Positions 16,764 to 25,963 of a DNA stretch of 64,000 nucleotides are shown here, piece by piece (positions within the stretch are counted from its first letter, which is position 1; every line of letters begins with the position of its first letter). Made by a program: the position numbers and the translations under genes. The DNA comes from Intestinimonas massiliensis (ex Afouda et al. 2020) (GTDB lineage Bacteria > Bacillota > Clostridia > Oscillospirales > Oscillospiraceae), in contig NZ_LR131148.1 of NCBI RefSeq assembly GCF_900626285.1, positions 151,599 to 215,598 of the forward strand, in the 5' to 3' direction. The notes beneath the pieces are model-generated. The model was not told the origin of the DNA. It did no database searches and saw only the letters and a list, made by a program, of their open reading frames with translations.

Positions 16764-17587
16764 ACGATATCCGTCTGATCTGCCTGGATATGGACGGCAC
16801 CCTGCTGGATGACGACCACGCCACCGTGCCGCCCCGTAACGCGGCCGCCCTCCGGGCGGCGGCCGAGCGGGGGGCGGCTGCCGTCATCTCCAGCGGCCGC
16901 GCCTGGGATCTGCTGCGGGAGGTAGACGCCCAGTTGGGTGTCACCAAATACGCCGTGCTCTCCAATGGGGCGGCGGTGCTGGATGTGACTTCTGGGGAGT
17001 GGATGTACCGCAACTGCCTGCCAGACCAGGCCCGGGTCCCTCTGGTGGAGCTGCTGCTGGACTGGAGCCTGCCCTTCGAAATCTACTGCCAGGGGAAAAA
17101 CTACATCCAGGCCGACCGGAAAGAGGAGGTGCTCTCCCACGCCTTTACCCCTCAGTTCCGGCGGATCCTGGCTGAGTACTCCCAGTTCCCGGAGCATATG
17201 AACGAGGTCCTGCCGGCGGGAACGGTGGAAAAGATCCACGTCTTTTACGTTCCCCCGGAGCGGCGGCGGGAGCTGGAGGAGACGGCTCTGGGCTGGGGCC
17301 CGCTGTCCATCACCAGCTCGTTCCAGAACAACATGGAGTTCACTGCCCCCGGTGTGAACAAGGGTACCGCGGTGCAGGCCCTGTGCAAAAAGCTGGGCTT
17401 GGGTCCGGAGCAGGTGATGGCCTTCGGCGACGCAGGCAACGACCTGGAACTGCTCCGCTGGGCGGGGTGGTCCTTTGCCATGGCCAACGCCACGGAGGAG
17501 GCCAAGGCGGCCGCCCGGTACGTCACCGGCTCCAACCACGACGCCGGTGTGGGCATGGCGATAGAGCAATATCTGCTGAACAGTTGA
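16760..17587 (+). CDS. Cof-type HAD-superfamily phosphatase
   Basis: The 275-residue protein has the HAD nucleophile motif LDMDGTLLDDD near the start and the C-terminal GDAGNDLELL metal-binding motif, with a large type IIB cap between. The family removes phosphate from sugar phosphates or nucleotide cofactors; the operon position behind transketolase suggests a sugar phosphate, but this is only context. Start ATG 16760 overlaps the transketolase stop by four bases. Confidence 0.88.
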   Translation: MNDIRLICLDMDGTLLDDDHATVPPRNAAALRAAAERGAAAVISSGRAWDLLREVDAQLGVTKYAVLSNGAAVLDVTSGEWMYRNCLPDQARVPLVELLLDWSLPFEIYCQGKNYIQADRKEEVLSHAFTPQFRRILAEYSQFPEHMNEVLPAGTVEKIHVFYVPPERRRELEETALGWGPLSITSSFQNNMEFTAPGVNKGTAVQALCKKLGLGPEQVMAFGDAGNDLELLRWAGWSFAMANATEEAKAAARYVTGSNHDAGVGMAIEQYLLNS

Positions 17588-17589
17588 AA

Positions 17590-17622
17590 AAAAGCGGCGC
17601 ATGAAGCTCATGCGCCGCTTTT
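17590..17622. terminator. Bidirectional terminator between HAD and MATE genes
   Basis: A 15-bp perfect stem (17590-17604 with 17608-17622) has A-runs on the left and T-runs on the right, so it serves both converging genes. Confidence 0.9.
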
Positions 17623-18924
17623 CTCCTTCACACTGTGGAAATACCGCAGCAGGAAGATGACGGTGAAGATCAGGCACAGCCCCTCGGAGACCAGGGGGGA
17701 GAGCCAGATGCCCGTATCTCCGAACAGTGTGGACAATGCCACCAGACATCCGGAGATGAGCACCAGGCTCCGGCCGAAGGAGATGGTGAGGGCGGGGACC
17801 GGGTGCTCCATGGCGGTGAAGAAGCCGGAGACCACCACGTTGAAGCCCAGCACCAGGAAGGACAGAGAGTAGAGCCGCAGGGCGTTGGCGGTGTAGGAGA
17901 ACAGCGGGTCGCCGCTTTCCAGGAACAGCCCCACAATGGGTCCGGCGAAGAGCTGGCAGATGAGGCAGAAGGCCGCGCCTGCCGCCGCCACCAGCCGCAC
18001 CCCGTAGGTGAGGAACCTGTGGCACATGGGCCGCTGGTCCGCCCCCAGATAGAAGCTGGACAGGGGCTGGATGCCGTGGGCGGTGCCGATCATGGTCATG
18101 AGCACCAGGGTGTTGACATAGCTGATGATGGTGTAGGAGGTGAGAGCCTCCCCGCCCACCACCGACAGGATGATCTGATTGAACAGGAAGATCACAAAGC
18201 CGTTGGAGAACTCGCTGAGGCCGTCGGATATCCCCAGGGGGATGATCCGCCGGTAGGACCCCAGGTCCCACCGGAACTTCCCGAACCGCAGAGGCTCCCG
18301 GTGCGTGAGAAAGTAGATTACGAATACGATGGTGGAGGTGACCTGGGCCAGACCGGTGGCCAGGGCGGCCCCCCACACCCCCCAGTGGAAGTGCATGACG
18401 AAGATGTAGTCCAGCAGCACGTTCATGATGGCGCAGGAGAGCACCCCGATGGTGCTGACGTGGGGGGCGCCGTCCGCCTTCACCTGGACCTCCAGGTTGT
18501 AGGATACGGTGAAGAACACGGCGAAGCAGGCGATGGTGCCCACATACTCCTTCACCAGGGGGAGCAGATCCCCGCTGGCCCCCAGAAAGACGGCCACCCG
18601 CTCCAGGTTCAGCAGCACCGCCGCCGTCAGGGCCAGGGAGAGGACGATAACCACAAACAGGTTCTGGTTGAAGTAGTTCCTGGCCTTCTCCTCGTCTCCG
18701 TGGCCCAGGGCCAGGGACAGAACGGTGGAGGTGCCGGTGGCCAGCAGAATGCCGATGGTGAACACCAGGGATACAAAGGGCATGGACAGGTTTACTGCGC
18801 CCAGAGCGTGGCTGCCCACCCCGTGGGCCACGAAGATGCCGTCCACAATGGTGTACAGGGAGAAGATCCACATGGAGACAATGGACGGAACGGTGAATTT
18901 GAAAAATTTTGCCGCTAAGTTCAA
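17608..18924 (-). CDS. MATE-family efflux transporter
   Basis: The 438-residue membrane protein has about twelve hydrophobic segments and the duplicated MATE layout (LATGTSTVLSLALGHGDEEKARNYF near residue 62; SDGLSEFSNGFVIFLFNQII in the middle). MATE proteins export cationic drugs and metabolites with Na+ or H+ entry. It is divergent from a MerR/BmrR-type regulator, and its promoter has the 19-bp spacer typical of MerR control, so drug-induced expression is likely. Confidence 0.92.
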   Translation of the reverse strand: MNLAAKFFKFTVPSIVSMWIFSLYTIVDGIFVAHGVGSHALGAVNLSMPFVSLVFTIGILLATGTSTVLSLALGHGDEEKARNYFNQNLFVVIVLSLALTAAVLLNLERVAVFLGASGDLLPLVKEYVGTIACFAVFFTVSYNLEVQVKADGAPHVSTIGVLSCAIMNVLLDYIFVMHFHWGVWGAALATGLAQVTSTIVFVIYFLTHREPLRFGKFRWDLGSYRRIIPLGISDGLSEFSNGFVIFLFNQIILSVVGGEALTSYTIISYVNTLVLMTMIGTAHGIQPLSSFYLGADQRPMCHRFLTYGVRLVAAAGAAFCLICQLFAGPIVGLFLESGDPLFSYTANALRLYSLSFLVLGFNVVVSGFFTAMEHPVPALTISFGRSLVLISGCLVALSTLFGDTGIWLSPLVSEGLCLIFTVIFLLRYFHSVKEKSGA

Positions 18925-18950
18925 GGGTAAAACCTCCTCTTGTCAGAGCT

Positions 18951-18981
18951 ATGATAAACCCTCGTACCATCCGAAAGTCAA
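18951..18981 (-). promoter_or_regulatory. MATE promoter with 19-bp spacer (MerR type)
   Basis: On the minus strand TTGACT (18976-18981) and TATCAT (18951-18956) are separated by 19 bp. MerR-family activators untwist such overlong spacers. The spacer holds an imperfect dyad (CTTTCG...CGAGGG). Confidence 0.75.
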
Positions 18982-18999
18982 GGGCGGGAGGCAAAAATT

Positions 19000-19809
19000 T
19001 TGAAAGAGTACTATCAGATCCACGAATTGGCCAAATTATTCGATCTCTGCCCCGATACCCTTCGTTATTATGAGGAAAAGGGGCTGCTCCACCCGGACCG
19101 TGGAGAGAACCGCTACCGGAAATACGGCATCCAGGACATCTGCACCCTGAATATCATCCGCTCCCTGCGGGAGCTGGATCTGCCCACCGGGGAGATCCGG
19201 GGCTATCTGGAGCGGCGGAGCGTGGGGGAGACCCTGGAGCTGCTGGACCGGGAGGCGGCGCTGCTCCGCCGCCGGATGGAGGAACTGGAGACCGCCTGTA
19301 AGGAGGCGGAGCAGCGCCGCCTGCGGCTGGAGCGGTACAGCAAGGTGGAGGCGGGACGGGTGGAATTCATCCGGGAGCCGGAGCGGCCCTGTGTCTATCT
19401 GGGGCAGGATTTTATCCTGGAAAAGGAGATCGACTTCCAGCTCAAGCGGCTGGAGCAGCGCCACCAGGACTACATCCAGGTTATCGGCAGCCAGTGCATG
19501 GGGGCGGCGGTGGACGAGGGGAGCCTGAAAAAAGGAATCTTCAACCATTTTTCCCGGGTGTTTTTCCTGACCCGGTCCGAGCTGCCCTTTGACGATGTGC
19601 TGCCGGAGGGGGAATACGCCCGACTGTACTACCGGGGGGAATACGACCACTTGAAGGAGCACCTGGGTACTCTGCTGGCCGGCATCCGCTCCGCCGGCCG
19701 GATGCCGGCGGGGGCGCCTCTGGAGCTCTACCGCATCGATGCCCACGACACCAACCGGGCGGAAGAGTACGTAACCGAGCTTCAGGTGCGGGTTCACATG
19801 CTGCGATAA
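19000..19809 (+). CDS. MerR-family regulator with BmrR/GyrI-like effector domain
   Basis: The 269-residue protein starts with a MerR winged helix (YYQIHELAKLFDLCPDTLRYYEEKGLLHP), then a coiled linker (about residues 75-120), then a GyrI-like ligand domain (about 130-269) with the typical ending APLELYRIDAHDTNRAEEYVTELQVRV. It probably senses hydrophobic or cationic compounds and activates the divergent MATE gene. The start is TTG 19000, with GGGAGGC nine bases upstream. Confidence 0.88.
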   Translation: MKEYYQIHELAKLFDLCPDTLRYYEEKGLLHPDRGENRYRKYGIQDICTLNIIRSLRELDLPTGEIRGYLERRSVGETLELLDREAALLRRRMEELETACKEAEQRRLRLERYSKVEAGRVEFIREPERPCVYLGQDFILEKEIDFQLKRLEQRHQDYIQVIGSQCMGAAVDEGSLKKGIFNHFSRVFFLTRSELPFDDVLPEGEYARLYYRGEYDHLKEHLGTLLAGIRSAGRMPAGAPLELYRIDAHDTNRAEEYVTELQVRVHMLR

Positions 19810-19811
19810 TG

Positions 19812-19854
19812 AAAAAATAAGAAGGGAACCGTAAAGGTTCCCTTCTTATTTTTT
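19812..19854. terminator. Bidirectional terminator
   Basis: A long stem (19812-19830 with 19836-19854), A-rich on the left and T-rich on the right, lies between the converging MerR and GntR genes. Confidence 0.9.
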
Positions 19855-19862
19855 GCGGTATA

Positions 19863-20633
19863 TTAGTCTGCAGAAAGTGGGAAGAGGGCCTCGATGCGGT
19901 CCAGCTGCTGCATTAGGCTGTCTCTGTCGGAGTCAATCTGCTCCCTGCGATAAAACATATCAACATGGCTCGATTCCAGCTGTTCGGGATGCAGCAGAAC
20001 CTCCCGCATGATTGCGGTCACAGCTCGAATAGCGGCGCGCTTTTGATATCGGTGGCAGCGGATTGCGCCATCGATATCATTTTGTTCAACGAATGAGATC
20101 AGCTCTTCGTGGAGTTTAAGTGATTCCGGTATGTAATGAGAAGCAATCAGAGAAGTGCTTGTCCGCCCTGTTTGGTAAAGTTCTTGCAGATATTCTTTCA
20201 AGTATTTATAAGGAGATTTTTCATAGAAGCTGGAATAAAACGTATGGTTCACGATCATATATCGCGTGATATTTCTCTCCTCGTATAAAGAGTGAAGGGA
20301 CTTCAGAATATCGCGTATCGCTTGGATATCGCCACTTGTGATATGGGGGATCGCCGTTTTCAGGCAAAGGATTTCAACCTCGTTGCGCAGGGCGGTGGCC
20401 TCGAACACCTTTTCTATGTTGATGTCGGCCACCCGCGTGCCGGTATAAGGGACCGTGTGTACGAGCCCCTCGTGAAACAGCTGAGAAAGGGCCTCCCGGA
20501 TGGGAATGTAGCTCATCCCGTATTTTGCGGCAAGCGTACGGATGACCAACTTTTCACCCGGTTTCAGCTTGCCGGAGAGGATATCGTTTTTGATCTGGGC
20601 ATAGGCAAAATCCTTTTTAGTCTCAAACTGCAT
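19863..20633 (-). CDS. GntR-family (FadR/VanR-type) transcriptional regulator
   Basis: The 256-residue protein has the GntR winged helix (YAQIKNDILSGKLKPGEKLVIRTLAAKYGMSYIPIREALSQL split across residues 11-52) and an all-helical FCD-type ligand domain. It is divergent from the aldolase/TctCBA/keto-acid operon and very likely represses it; a perfect palindrome sits at that operon's transcript start. Codon use is less GC-rich than the left part of the window. Confidence 0.88.
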   Translation of the reverse strand: MQFETKKDFAYAQIKNDILSGKLKPGEKLVIRTLAAKYGMSYIPIREALSQLFHEGLVHTVPYTGTRVADINIEKVFEATALRNEVEILCLKTAIPHITSGDIQAIRDILKSLHSLYEERNITRYMIVNHTFYSSFYEKSPYKYLKEYLQELYQTGRTSTSLIASHYIPESLKLHEELISFVEQNDIDGAIRCHRYQKRAAIRAVTAIMREVLLHPEQLESSHVDMFYRREQIDSDRDSLMQQLDRIEALFPLSAD

Positions 20634-20912
20634 TTAAATCCTCCTAGTGTGTTATGAGTAGAGCGCCTGGAGCAAACTGAGTTTCAGGAAGCAGTTACCG
20701 TTTAAACGGGTCGTATGTACGCGCAAGCGGTGAGGGAAAAAAAGGAAAGCACTAAAAATAATTTAATACTATTATAGTTTATCCTCAGAAAAAAGTAAAT
20801 GCATAACTCTCAAGTGGAAGGATCTCTGAAAAGGCAGAGAAACATGACAGATGTCTTTTCACAAAAAAACGAGGCTGGAATTAAGCACAATAAACAAAAA
20901 TAAATAATAACA
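20634..20912. other. AT-rich intergenic region, no gene seen
   Basis: The spacer between gntR and the aldolase operon is much richer in A+T than its surroundings. Apart from the promoter and operator at its right end, I see no hairpin terminator, RNA gene or plausible small frame. Confidence 0.6.
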
Positions 20913-20982
20913 TTGACAGAAAATATTCAATCTGCTATCCTAAAGTAAAATGATATATCATATATCATAAATCATAAATCAT
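20913..20982 (+). promoter_or_regulatory. Aldolase-tct operon promoter with GntR-type operator
   Basis: TTGACA (20913-20918), a 17-bp spacer and TATCCT (20936-20941). The perfect 12-bp palindrome ATGATATATCAT (20950-20961) covers the predicted start point and is followed by AT-rich repeats of ATCATAA to 20982. This is the expected place for repression by the divergent GntR protein. Confidence 0.75.
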
Positions 20983-20999
20983 TGAAGGAGCTGACAGCG

Positions 21000-21809
21000 A
21001 TGCGGATTCCCGGATGCAAAACGATGAAGCAGCGGCTACAGGAGGGCGAGGTCCTGTTTGGGACCTTCTATAAATTCAACTGTGCGCCCGTGGTAGAAAT
21101 GCTGGGGATGGTCGGCATGGATTTCATCATCATCGATGCTGAACATGGCGATTACAGCTATCGTGATATGCAGGATATGTGCCGTGTGGCAAATGGTGTC
21201 GGTATGAATGCTGTGATCCGGGTACCGAGTTCTTCCGCAGAGCATATCCTTCACGCCGGCGATATGGGGGCGCAGGGGATTCAGGTGCCCAATGCGAAAA
21301 CGGTGGAAGAGGCGCGTGCTGCAGCGGAGAATATGCGCTATGCACCTGAGGGCACCCGTGGACTGGGGCTGACAACCAGGGCGTCCGGCTATTGCCTGGG
21401 GAGCAACTTTATCGACAACAAGGGTTATATCGACTATGTAAACCATGACCTGCTCTCTGTGATTATGGTGGAGAATGAGGAGCTGGCCAGCAAGATAGAC
21501 CAGCTGTGTGACATCCCCCAGGCTGACGTCTTTTTCATCGGGACCGGAGATCTCAGCCAGTCCTGCGGAGTAACGGGACAGCCCGGACATCCCAAGGTGC
21601 AGGAGCTGGTAAAGCACGTGATTGAAACAGTCCGTGCGAAGGGAAAGATCGGGGGCATTTACGCGGGAAATATCTCGGATGTCCAGAAATATGTGGACAT
21701 GGGTTTCCAGTATATCGGTTTTAGTTCAGAAATGAACTTTATCGCAGAAAAGTTAAAGGATGTGATGCATGGGATCGATGGTGTAAAGGCGAGTATAAAA
21801 AAGCAATGA
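21000..21809 (+). CDS. HpcH/HpaI-family class II aldolase
   Basis: The 269-residue TIM-barrel enzyme shows DFIIIDAEHGDYSYRDM (metal and base region), the RVPSSSAEHILHAGDMGAQGIQVPNA segment and the Glu...Asp metal ligands (VENEELASKID, FFIGTGDLSQ). Family members split 2-keto-3-deoxy acids to pyruvate and an aldehyde. The exact substrate is unknown; the operon contains a carboxylate importer and a beta-keto-acid cleavage enzyme, so a carboxylic acid is likely. AAGGAG lies ten bases before ATG 21000; the frame is also open from TTG 20982. Confidence 0.88.
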   Translation: MRIPGCKTMKQRLQEGEVLFGTFYKFNCAPVVEMLGMVGMDFIIIDAEHGDYSYRDMQDMCRVANGVGMNAVIRVPSSSAEHILHAGDMGAQGIQVPNAKTVEEARAAAENMRYAPEGTRGLGLTTRASGYCLGSNFIDNKGYIDYVNHDLLSVIMVENEELASKIDQLCDIPQADVFFIGTGDLSQSCGVTGQPGHPKVQELVKHVIETVRAKGKIGGIYAGNISDVQKYVDMGFQYIGFSSEMNFIAEKLKDVMHGIDGVKASIKKQ

Positions 21810-21867
21810 GGGAAAGACCTGCTCTGCAGAGGAAACGAAGATTGTCGAGAAGAAAGGAAGGTATGTT

Positions 21868-22893
21868 ATGAAAAAGTATTTGAGGATGGCTTGCCTGATG
21901 TGCACTGCGGTATTGCTCCTGATGCTCTGCGCCTGCGGGCAGAACACAGCACAGCAGGGGGACCAGTCACCTTCGGCCGATGCCGACGGAACTCAGAATA
22001 CGGCTTCCCAGGGAGAAGAGTGGCCCACCCAGCCCATCAATGTGATTGTTTCCTTTGGCGCTGGCGGCGATACGGACATCCTTTGCAGAAAGCTCTGTGA
22101 AATTATGTCTGAGGAGCTGGGTGTTCCTATCGTATGTACGAACGTAGAGGGTTCTTCCGGCACGGTAGCGGCAAGACAGGTAAAGGATTCTGCTCCGGAC
22201 GGAAATACCGTGCTGTGGCATCAGAGCTCTTTCCTGGTGGCCAGCGCAACCGGGATTGCTGATTTCGACTATACGGATTTTGAAATTGCAGGCGTGGCAG
22301 TGGAGGAAGTTTCCGATTGCCTCATGGTGCGCAAGGGCAGTTACGACGGGTTTGAAGACTTCATTCAGGCCGCGAAGGACAACCCCGGCGGACTGAATTA
22401 TGGTACCTCTCTGGGCGGATATTCTCATATGCAGGCGCTGGCTGTTGCGGACGCCTTTGACGTGGATTTCAACATCGTGGACATCGGCGGCGGTTCTGAG
22501 ACGATCGCGGCGCTGCTGGCCGGGGATATCGACTTTGTCATCACCACGAACAACTATGCGCGTACTTATGTGGAGTCCGGCGACTGTGATGTCCTGTGCG
22601 TGGTTGCTAACGAGCGGTGCGACATTACGCCTGACTGGCCTGCCATGAGCGAGTTCGGTGAAGACTGCGACATTACGAAGTTCTTTGCCTTCTACATGCC
22701 CAAGGGAACCGATCCCGCCATTGTGGAGAAGTGGTCTGAGGCGGTGGACCATGCTGTAAATTCTGAGGAATACAAGGCGACCTGCGAGCAGTATGCGGTT
22801 ACTCCGGCGTACAGCACTGGTGAGGAAGCGTTGGAAATGCACAACGCCCAATATGAGATGGCCAAGAAATATGCGCAGGAGATGGTCAATTAA
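21868..22893 (+). CDS. tctC: Tripartite tricarboxylate transporter, substrate-binding lipoprotein (TctC)
   Basis: The 341-residue protein has a lipoprotein signal peptide (basic start, hydrophobic core, lipobox LCAC with Cys23), an acidic, Gln-rich linker, and a TctC/BugT-type binding domain beginning WPTQPINVIVSFGAGGDTDI. It captures a carboxylate outside the membrane for the TctA/TctB channel encoded next. The ligand cannot be read from sequence. Confidence 0.9.
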   Translation: MKKYLRMACLMCTAVLLLMLCACGQNTAQQGDQSPSADADGTQNTASQGEEWPTQPINVIVSFGAGGDTDILCRKLCEIMSEELGVPIVCTNVEGSSGTVAARQVKDSAPDGNTVLWHQSSFLVASATGIADFDYTDFEIAGVAVEEVSDCLMVRKGSYDGFEDFIQAAKDNPGGLNYGTSLGGYSHMQALAVADAFDVDFNIVDIGGGSETIAALLAGDIDFVITTNNYARTYVESGDCDVLCVVANERCDITPDWPAMSEFGEDCDITKFFAFYMPKGTDPAIVEKWSEAVDHAVNSEEYKATCEQYAVTPAYSTGEEALEMHNAQYEMAKKYAQEMVN

Positions 22894-22914
22894 ATCCACG
22901 AGGAGTGTGGCACA

Positions 22915-23436
22915 ATGAAGGAATCCATATTACGAATGATCCATTGGTACCGTGATGCGCTTGCCGCGGTGGTGCTGCTGCTCATATTTGCATTTTTCCT
23001 TTCGTCCAGCCGTCATATCCAGGTGATGATTGCCTCCAGCGTAGATGCGAAATTTTTCCCCATCGTAATTTGCAGCGTTGGGATCGTTCTGTGCGCCATC
23101 AATGTAGCTCTGGGCATTGTCCGGGGCAACAAGCTGCGCAGCAAGGAATCTGAGCAGACTGCTGTGGGGCAGGCCTCTGCGTCGGAGAGAAGCGCCGCGG
23201 TAAAATCGGCCCTTTCCATTGTTTCCATTATCGTATATCTGGTATTGATCGAACCCCTGGGATTTATTCTTGCATCTGCCCTGTACCTTTTTGTGCAGAT
23301 CATGCTTTTGTCAGAGCGGGGCAAGCGCCACCCCATCATTTATGTGGTCATCGCAGTTGCCGTATCTGCCGTTTGCTATCTGTTCTTCCGGAATATTTTC
23401 TACCTGATGCTGCCCAGTGGGATCCTTCCGTTTTAA
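22915..23436 (+). CDS. tctB: Tripartite tricarboxylate transporter, small membrane subunit (TctB)
   Basis: The 173-residue protein has about four hydrophobic helices, as in TctB, with a polar loop (residues 65-95) between the second and third. It lies 21 bp after tctC and 12 bp before tctA, so the three form a complete importer. Confidence 0.87.
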   Translation: MKESILRMIHWYRDALAAVVLLLIFAFFLSSSRHIQVMIASSVDAKFFPIVICSVGIVLCAINVALGIVRGNKLRSKESEQTAVGQASASERSAAVKSALSIVSIIVYLVLIEPLGFILASALYLFVQIMLLSERGKRHPIIYVVIAVAVSAVCYLFFRNIFYLMLPSGILPF

Positions 23437-23448
23437 GGGGTGAAGTAG

Positions 23449-24948
23449 ATGCAATTATTTCTTTCCAGCCTAGCTCAAATTATGACGCCGATGATCCTGC
23501 TGTATATTCTGCTGGGCGTCGTGATGGGACTGGTTTTCGGAGCAATCCCGGGACTTACAGGGACAATGGCCATTGCCCTGTGCCTTCCGCTTACCTTCGG
23601 AATGGATCCGACGACAGCGTTTGCACTTCTGATCGCGCTCTATATTGGAGGTATTTCGGGCGGCCTGGTGTCCGCAATCCTGATCAATATTCCGGGTACG
23701 CCGTCTTCTGTGGCCACCACGTTCGATGGTGCGCCAATGGCAAAGAACGGACAGGCCGGGAAGGCGTTGGGTGCGGGTACCTTCTACTCCATGATCGGAA
23801 ACATATTCGGAATCGCAGTCATGATCTTTGTTGCGCCGCTGCTGGCGCAGGTGGCGCTGAAATTTGGTGTGTATGAATACACCGCGGTGTCCCTGTTTGC
23901 ACTCTCCCTGGTGTCCGGCCTGGCCGGAAAGTCCATCACAAAGGGTCTTGTGAGCTGTGCGGTCGGTATGCTCCTCGGCTGCTTCGGCGCGGCTCCGATC
24001 GACGGCTACGCGCGTTTTACCTTTGGAATCAGCGGTCTGGAAGCGGGCTTTGCCAGCGTTCCCGCGCTGGTTGGCCTGTATGCGCTGAAGGAATTGCTGG
24101 CGGAGGCCAAGCCGACCGGAAAAGTCAAGATCCTGAATGTAGATACGCACATCAAGGGCCTTGGATTCAGCAAGAAGGAATTCATCACTCAGATCCCCAA
24201 CATGTTCCGCTCTGCGCTGATCGGAGCCTGGATCGGCATCCTGCCTGGCATTGGCGGTGCTACGGCCAATATCATGGCCTATGGTATTGCCAAGAAACGC
24301 TCCAAGTATCCGGAGAAATTCGGGACCGGCATCATTGACGGTGTTGTGGCCTCGGAAACCGCGAATAACGCTACCATTGGCGGCGCCATGATCCCGCTGC
24401 TGACTCTTGGTATTCCGGGAGACGCCGTAACCGCGATCCTGCTGGGCACCTTTACCATTCATGGCCTTCAGCCCGGTCCTCTCTTTTTCAGCCAGAACTA
24501 CGACCTGATCTATACGATTTTTGCAGCGATGGTCGTAGCCAGTATCGTTACGTTCCTGGTACAGTTTTTCGGTATGCGCGGCTTCATCAAAGTCTTGAAG
24601 CTGCCCAAGCACATTCTGCTCCCCATCGTGATTGTCCTTTGTGTTGTGGGCTCTTTCGGCGTGAATAACAGACTGTTTGATGCGTGGGTGCTGATCATCT
24701 TCGGCCTGATCGGATATGCCATGAGCAAGTTCGATTACCCGCTGGCGCCCATTATCCTGGGCTTTATCCTTGGGCCGATTACCGAGACCTATCTGCGCCG
24801 CGGACTTCAGCTGAGCAAGGGCAGCTTCCTTCCCTTCCTGACCCGGCCTATTTCTGGCGTCTTTATCGTACTTACGGTTGCCTTTATCGCGCTGACTGTG
24901 ATTAACGGCATCAGAAAGAGTAAGCGTACCGAAGCGAAGAATGTGTGA
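23449..24948 (+). CDS. tctA: Tripartite tricarboxylate transporter, large membrane subunit (TctA)
   Basis: The 499-residue channel protein has about twelve hydrophobic segments and conserved TctA pieces (GLVFGAIPGLTGTMAIAL, ILPGIGGATANIMAYGIAKK, GIPGDAVTAILLGTF). Import is driven by an ion gradient. It ends just before a GC-rich hairpin that may lower expression of the genes beyond. Confidence 0.93.
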   Translation: MQLFLSSLAQIMTPMILLYILLGVVMGLVFGAIPGLTGTMAIALCLPLTFGMDPTTAFALLIALYIGGISGGLVSAILINIPGTPSSVATTFDGAPMAKNGQAGKALGAGTFYSMIGNIFGIAVMIFVAPLLAQVALKFGVYEYTAVSLFALSLVSGLAGKSITKGLVSCAVGMLLGCFGAAPIDGYARFTFGISGLEAGFASVPALVGLYALKELLAEAKPTGKVKILNVDTHIKGLGFSKKEFITQIPNMFRSALIGAWIGILPGIGGATANIMAYGIAKKRSKYPEKFGTGIIDGVVASETANNATIGGAMIPLLTLGIPGDAVTAILLGTFTIHGLQPGPLFFSQNYDLIYTIFAAMVVASIVTFLVQFFGMRGFIKVLKLPKHILLPIVIVLCVVGSFGVNNRLFDAWVLIIFGLIGYAMSKFDYPLAPIILGFILGPITETYLRRGLQLSKGSFLPFLTRPISGVFIVLTVAFIALTVINGIRKSKRTEAKNV

Positions 24949-24952
24949 CAAC

Positions 24953-24984
24953 AGAGAAGCCGCCGCGCATTGCACGGCGGCTTC
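24953..24984 (+). terminator. Intercistronic hairpin after tctA
   Basis: GAAGCCGCCG pairs with CGGCGGCTTC around a nine-base loop. Only a short T-poor tail follows, so it is probably a leaky terminator or an RNA-stability element rather than an operon end. Confidence 0.55.
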
Positions 24985-25008
24985 TTCATTGACAGGAGGA
25001 GATGTTAC

Positions 25009-25935
25009 GTGATTCAAAAGAAAGCGATTCTTACCGCGGCTATCAGCGGCGCGGTACATACGGCCGAGATGAGCCCGTACCTTCCGATTACGCCGGCGGA
25101 GATAATCAGCCAGTCGGTCGAGGCATATGAAGCGGGAGCTGCTGTCGTTCATATCCATGCCAGAGATCCTGAAACGGGAGAACCGACCTCTGATCTGGAA
25201 GTCATGGGGGAAATCATAGCGGGAATCAAACGCCGGTGCGATGTCGTGATCTGCATTACGACCGGAGCCAGTCAAATGATGACCACCCAGGAACGGCTGG
25301 CTGTGGTGCCCAGATTTCAGCCGGAACTGGCCTCCTGCAATGCGGGGTCCATGAATTTCGTACTTGCCGGACTTGTGGACCATCTGCCGGACGGAAGTCC
25401 CGAGTGGGCGAGGCGGTATCTTGGGGGCACCTATGATAATGTGTTTTCCAATACTTACCTGGGGCTGGAAACCTATATCCGCACCATGCAGGAAAATGGG
25501 ACTGTTCCGGAATTTGAAGTATATGACGCTGGCATGATCAATAATATCGCCTATTTCCAGCGAAAGGGGATTCTGACCGCTCCGATCTATATCCAGTTTG
25601 TTTTGGGCATACAGGGAGGACTTCCGGCGACCGTGGACAATCTGGTATTCCTGCGGACGACGGCTGAACGTCAGCTCGGCAGCTTCCATTGGTCTGTGGC
25701 CGCGGCCGGAAAAGCACAGTTCCCCATTGCGGCGGCAGGGCTGGCAATGGGAGGAGGCGTCCGGGTCGGGTTGGAGGACAATCTTTATATCCGGCCCCAC
25801 GAATTGGCCAAGTCAAATGCGCAGCAGATTCAGGCGGTGGCTGAGATCGTAAAAATTCTGGGCCGGGAACCCGCTGCTCCGGAAGAGGCACGTCAAATTT
25901 TAGGGCTCAAGGGTTCCTCCCAAACTCATTATTAA
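25009..25935 (+). CDS. Beta-keto-acid cleavage enzyme (BKACE, DUF849)
   Basis: The 308-residue TIM-barrel protein belongs to the family of 3-keto-5-aminohexanoate cleavage enzyme (Kce). The zinc-binding HIHARD motif and downstream GEPTSDLEVMGEI are clear. BKACE enzymes react a beta-keto acid with acetyl-CoA to give acetoacetate and a CoA ester; substrate range is wide, so the specific reaction is unknown. The start is GTG 25009 with AGGAGGAG seven bases upstream. It probably acts with the TctCBA importer on the imported acid. Confidence 0.88.
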   Translation: MIQKKAILTAAISGAVHTAEMSPYLPITPAEIISQSVEAYEAGAAVVHIHARDPETGEPTSDLEVMGEIIAGIKRRCDVVICITTGASQMMTTQERLAVVPRFQPELASCNAGSMNFVLAGLVDHLPDGSPEWARRYLGGTYDNVFSNTYLGLETYIRTMQENGTVPEFEVYDAGMINNIAYFQRKGILTAPIYIQFVLGIQGGLPATVDNLVFLRTTAERQLGSFHWSVAAAGKAQFPIAAAGLAMGGGVRVGLEDNLYIRPHELAKSNAQQIQAVAEIVKILGREPAAPEEARQILGLKGSSQTHY

Positions 25936-25963
25936 AATATCAGAATCAAACAGGAGGGTATAT

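Noticed and set aside
24953..24984. The hairpin after tctA as the end of the operon
   Set aside because: There is no proper T-run, and the next gene has a good ribosome site immediately after but no promoter of its own.
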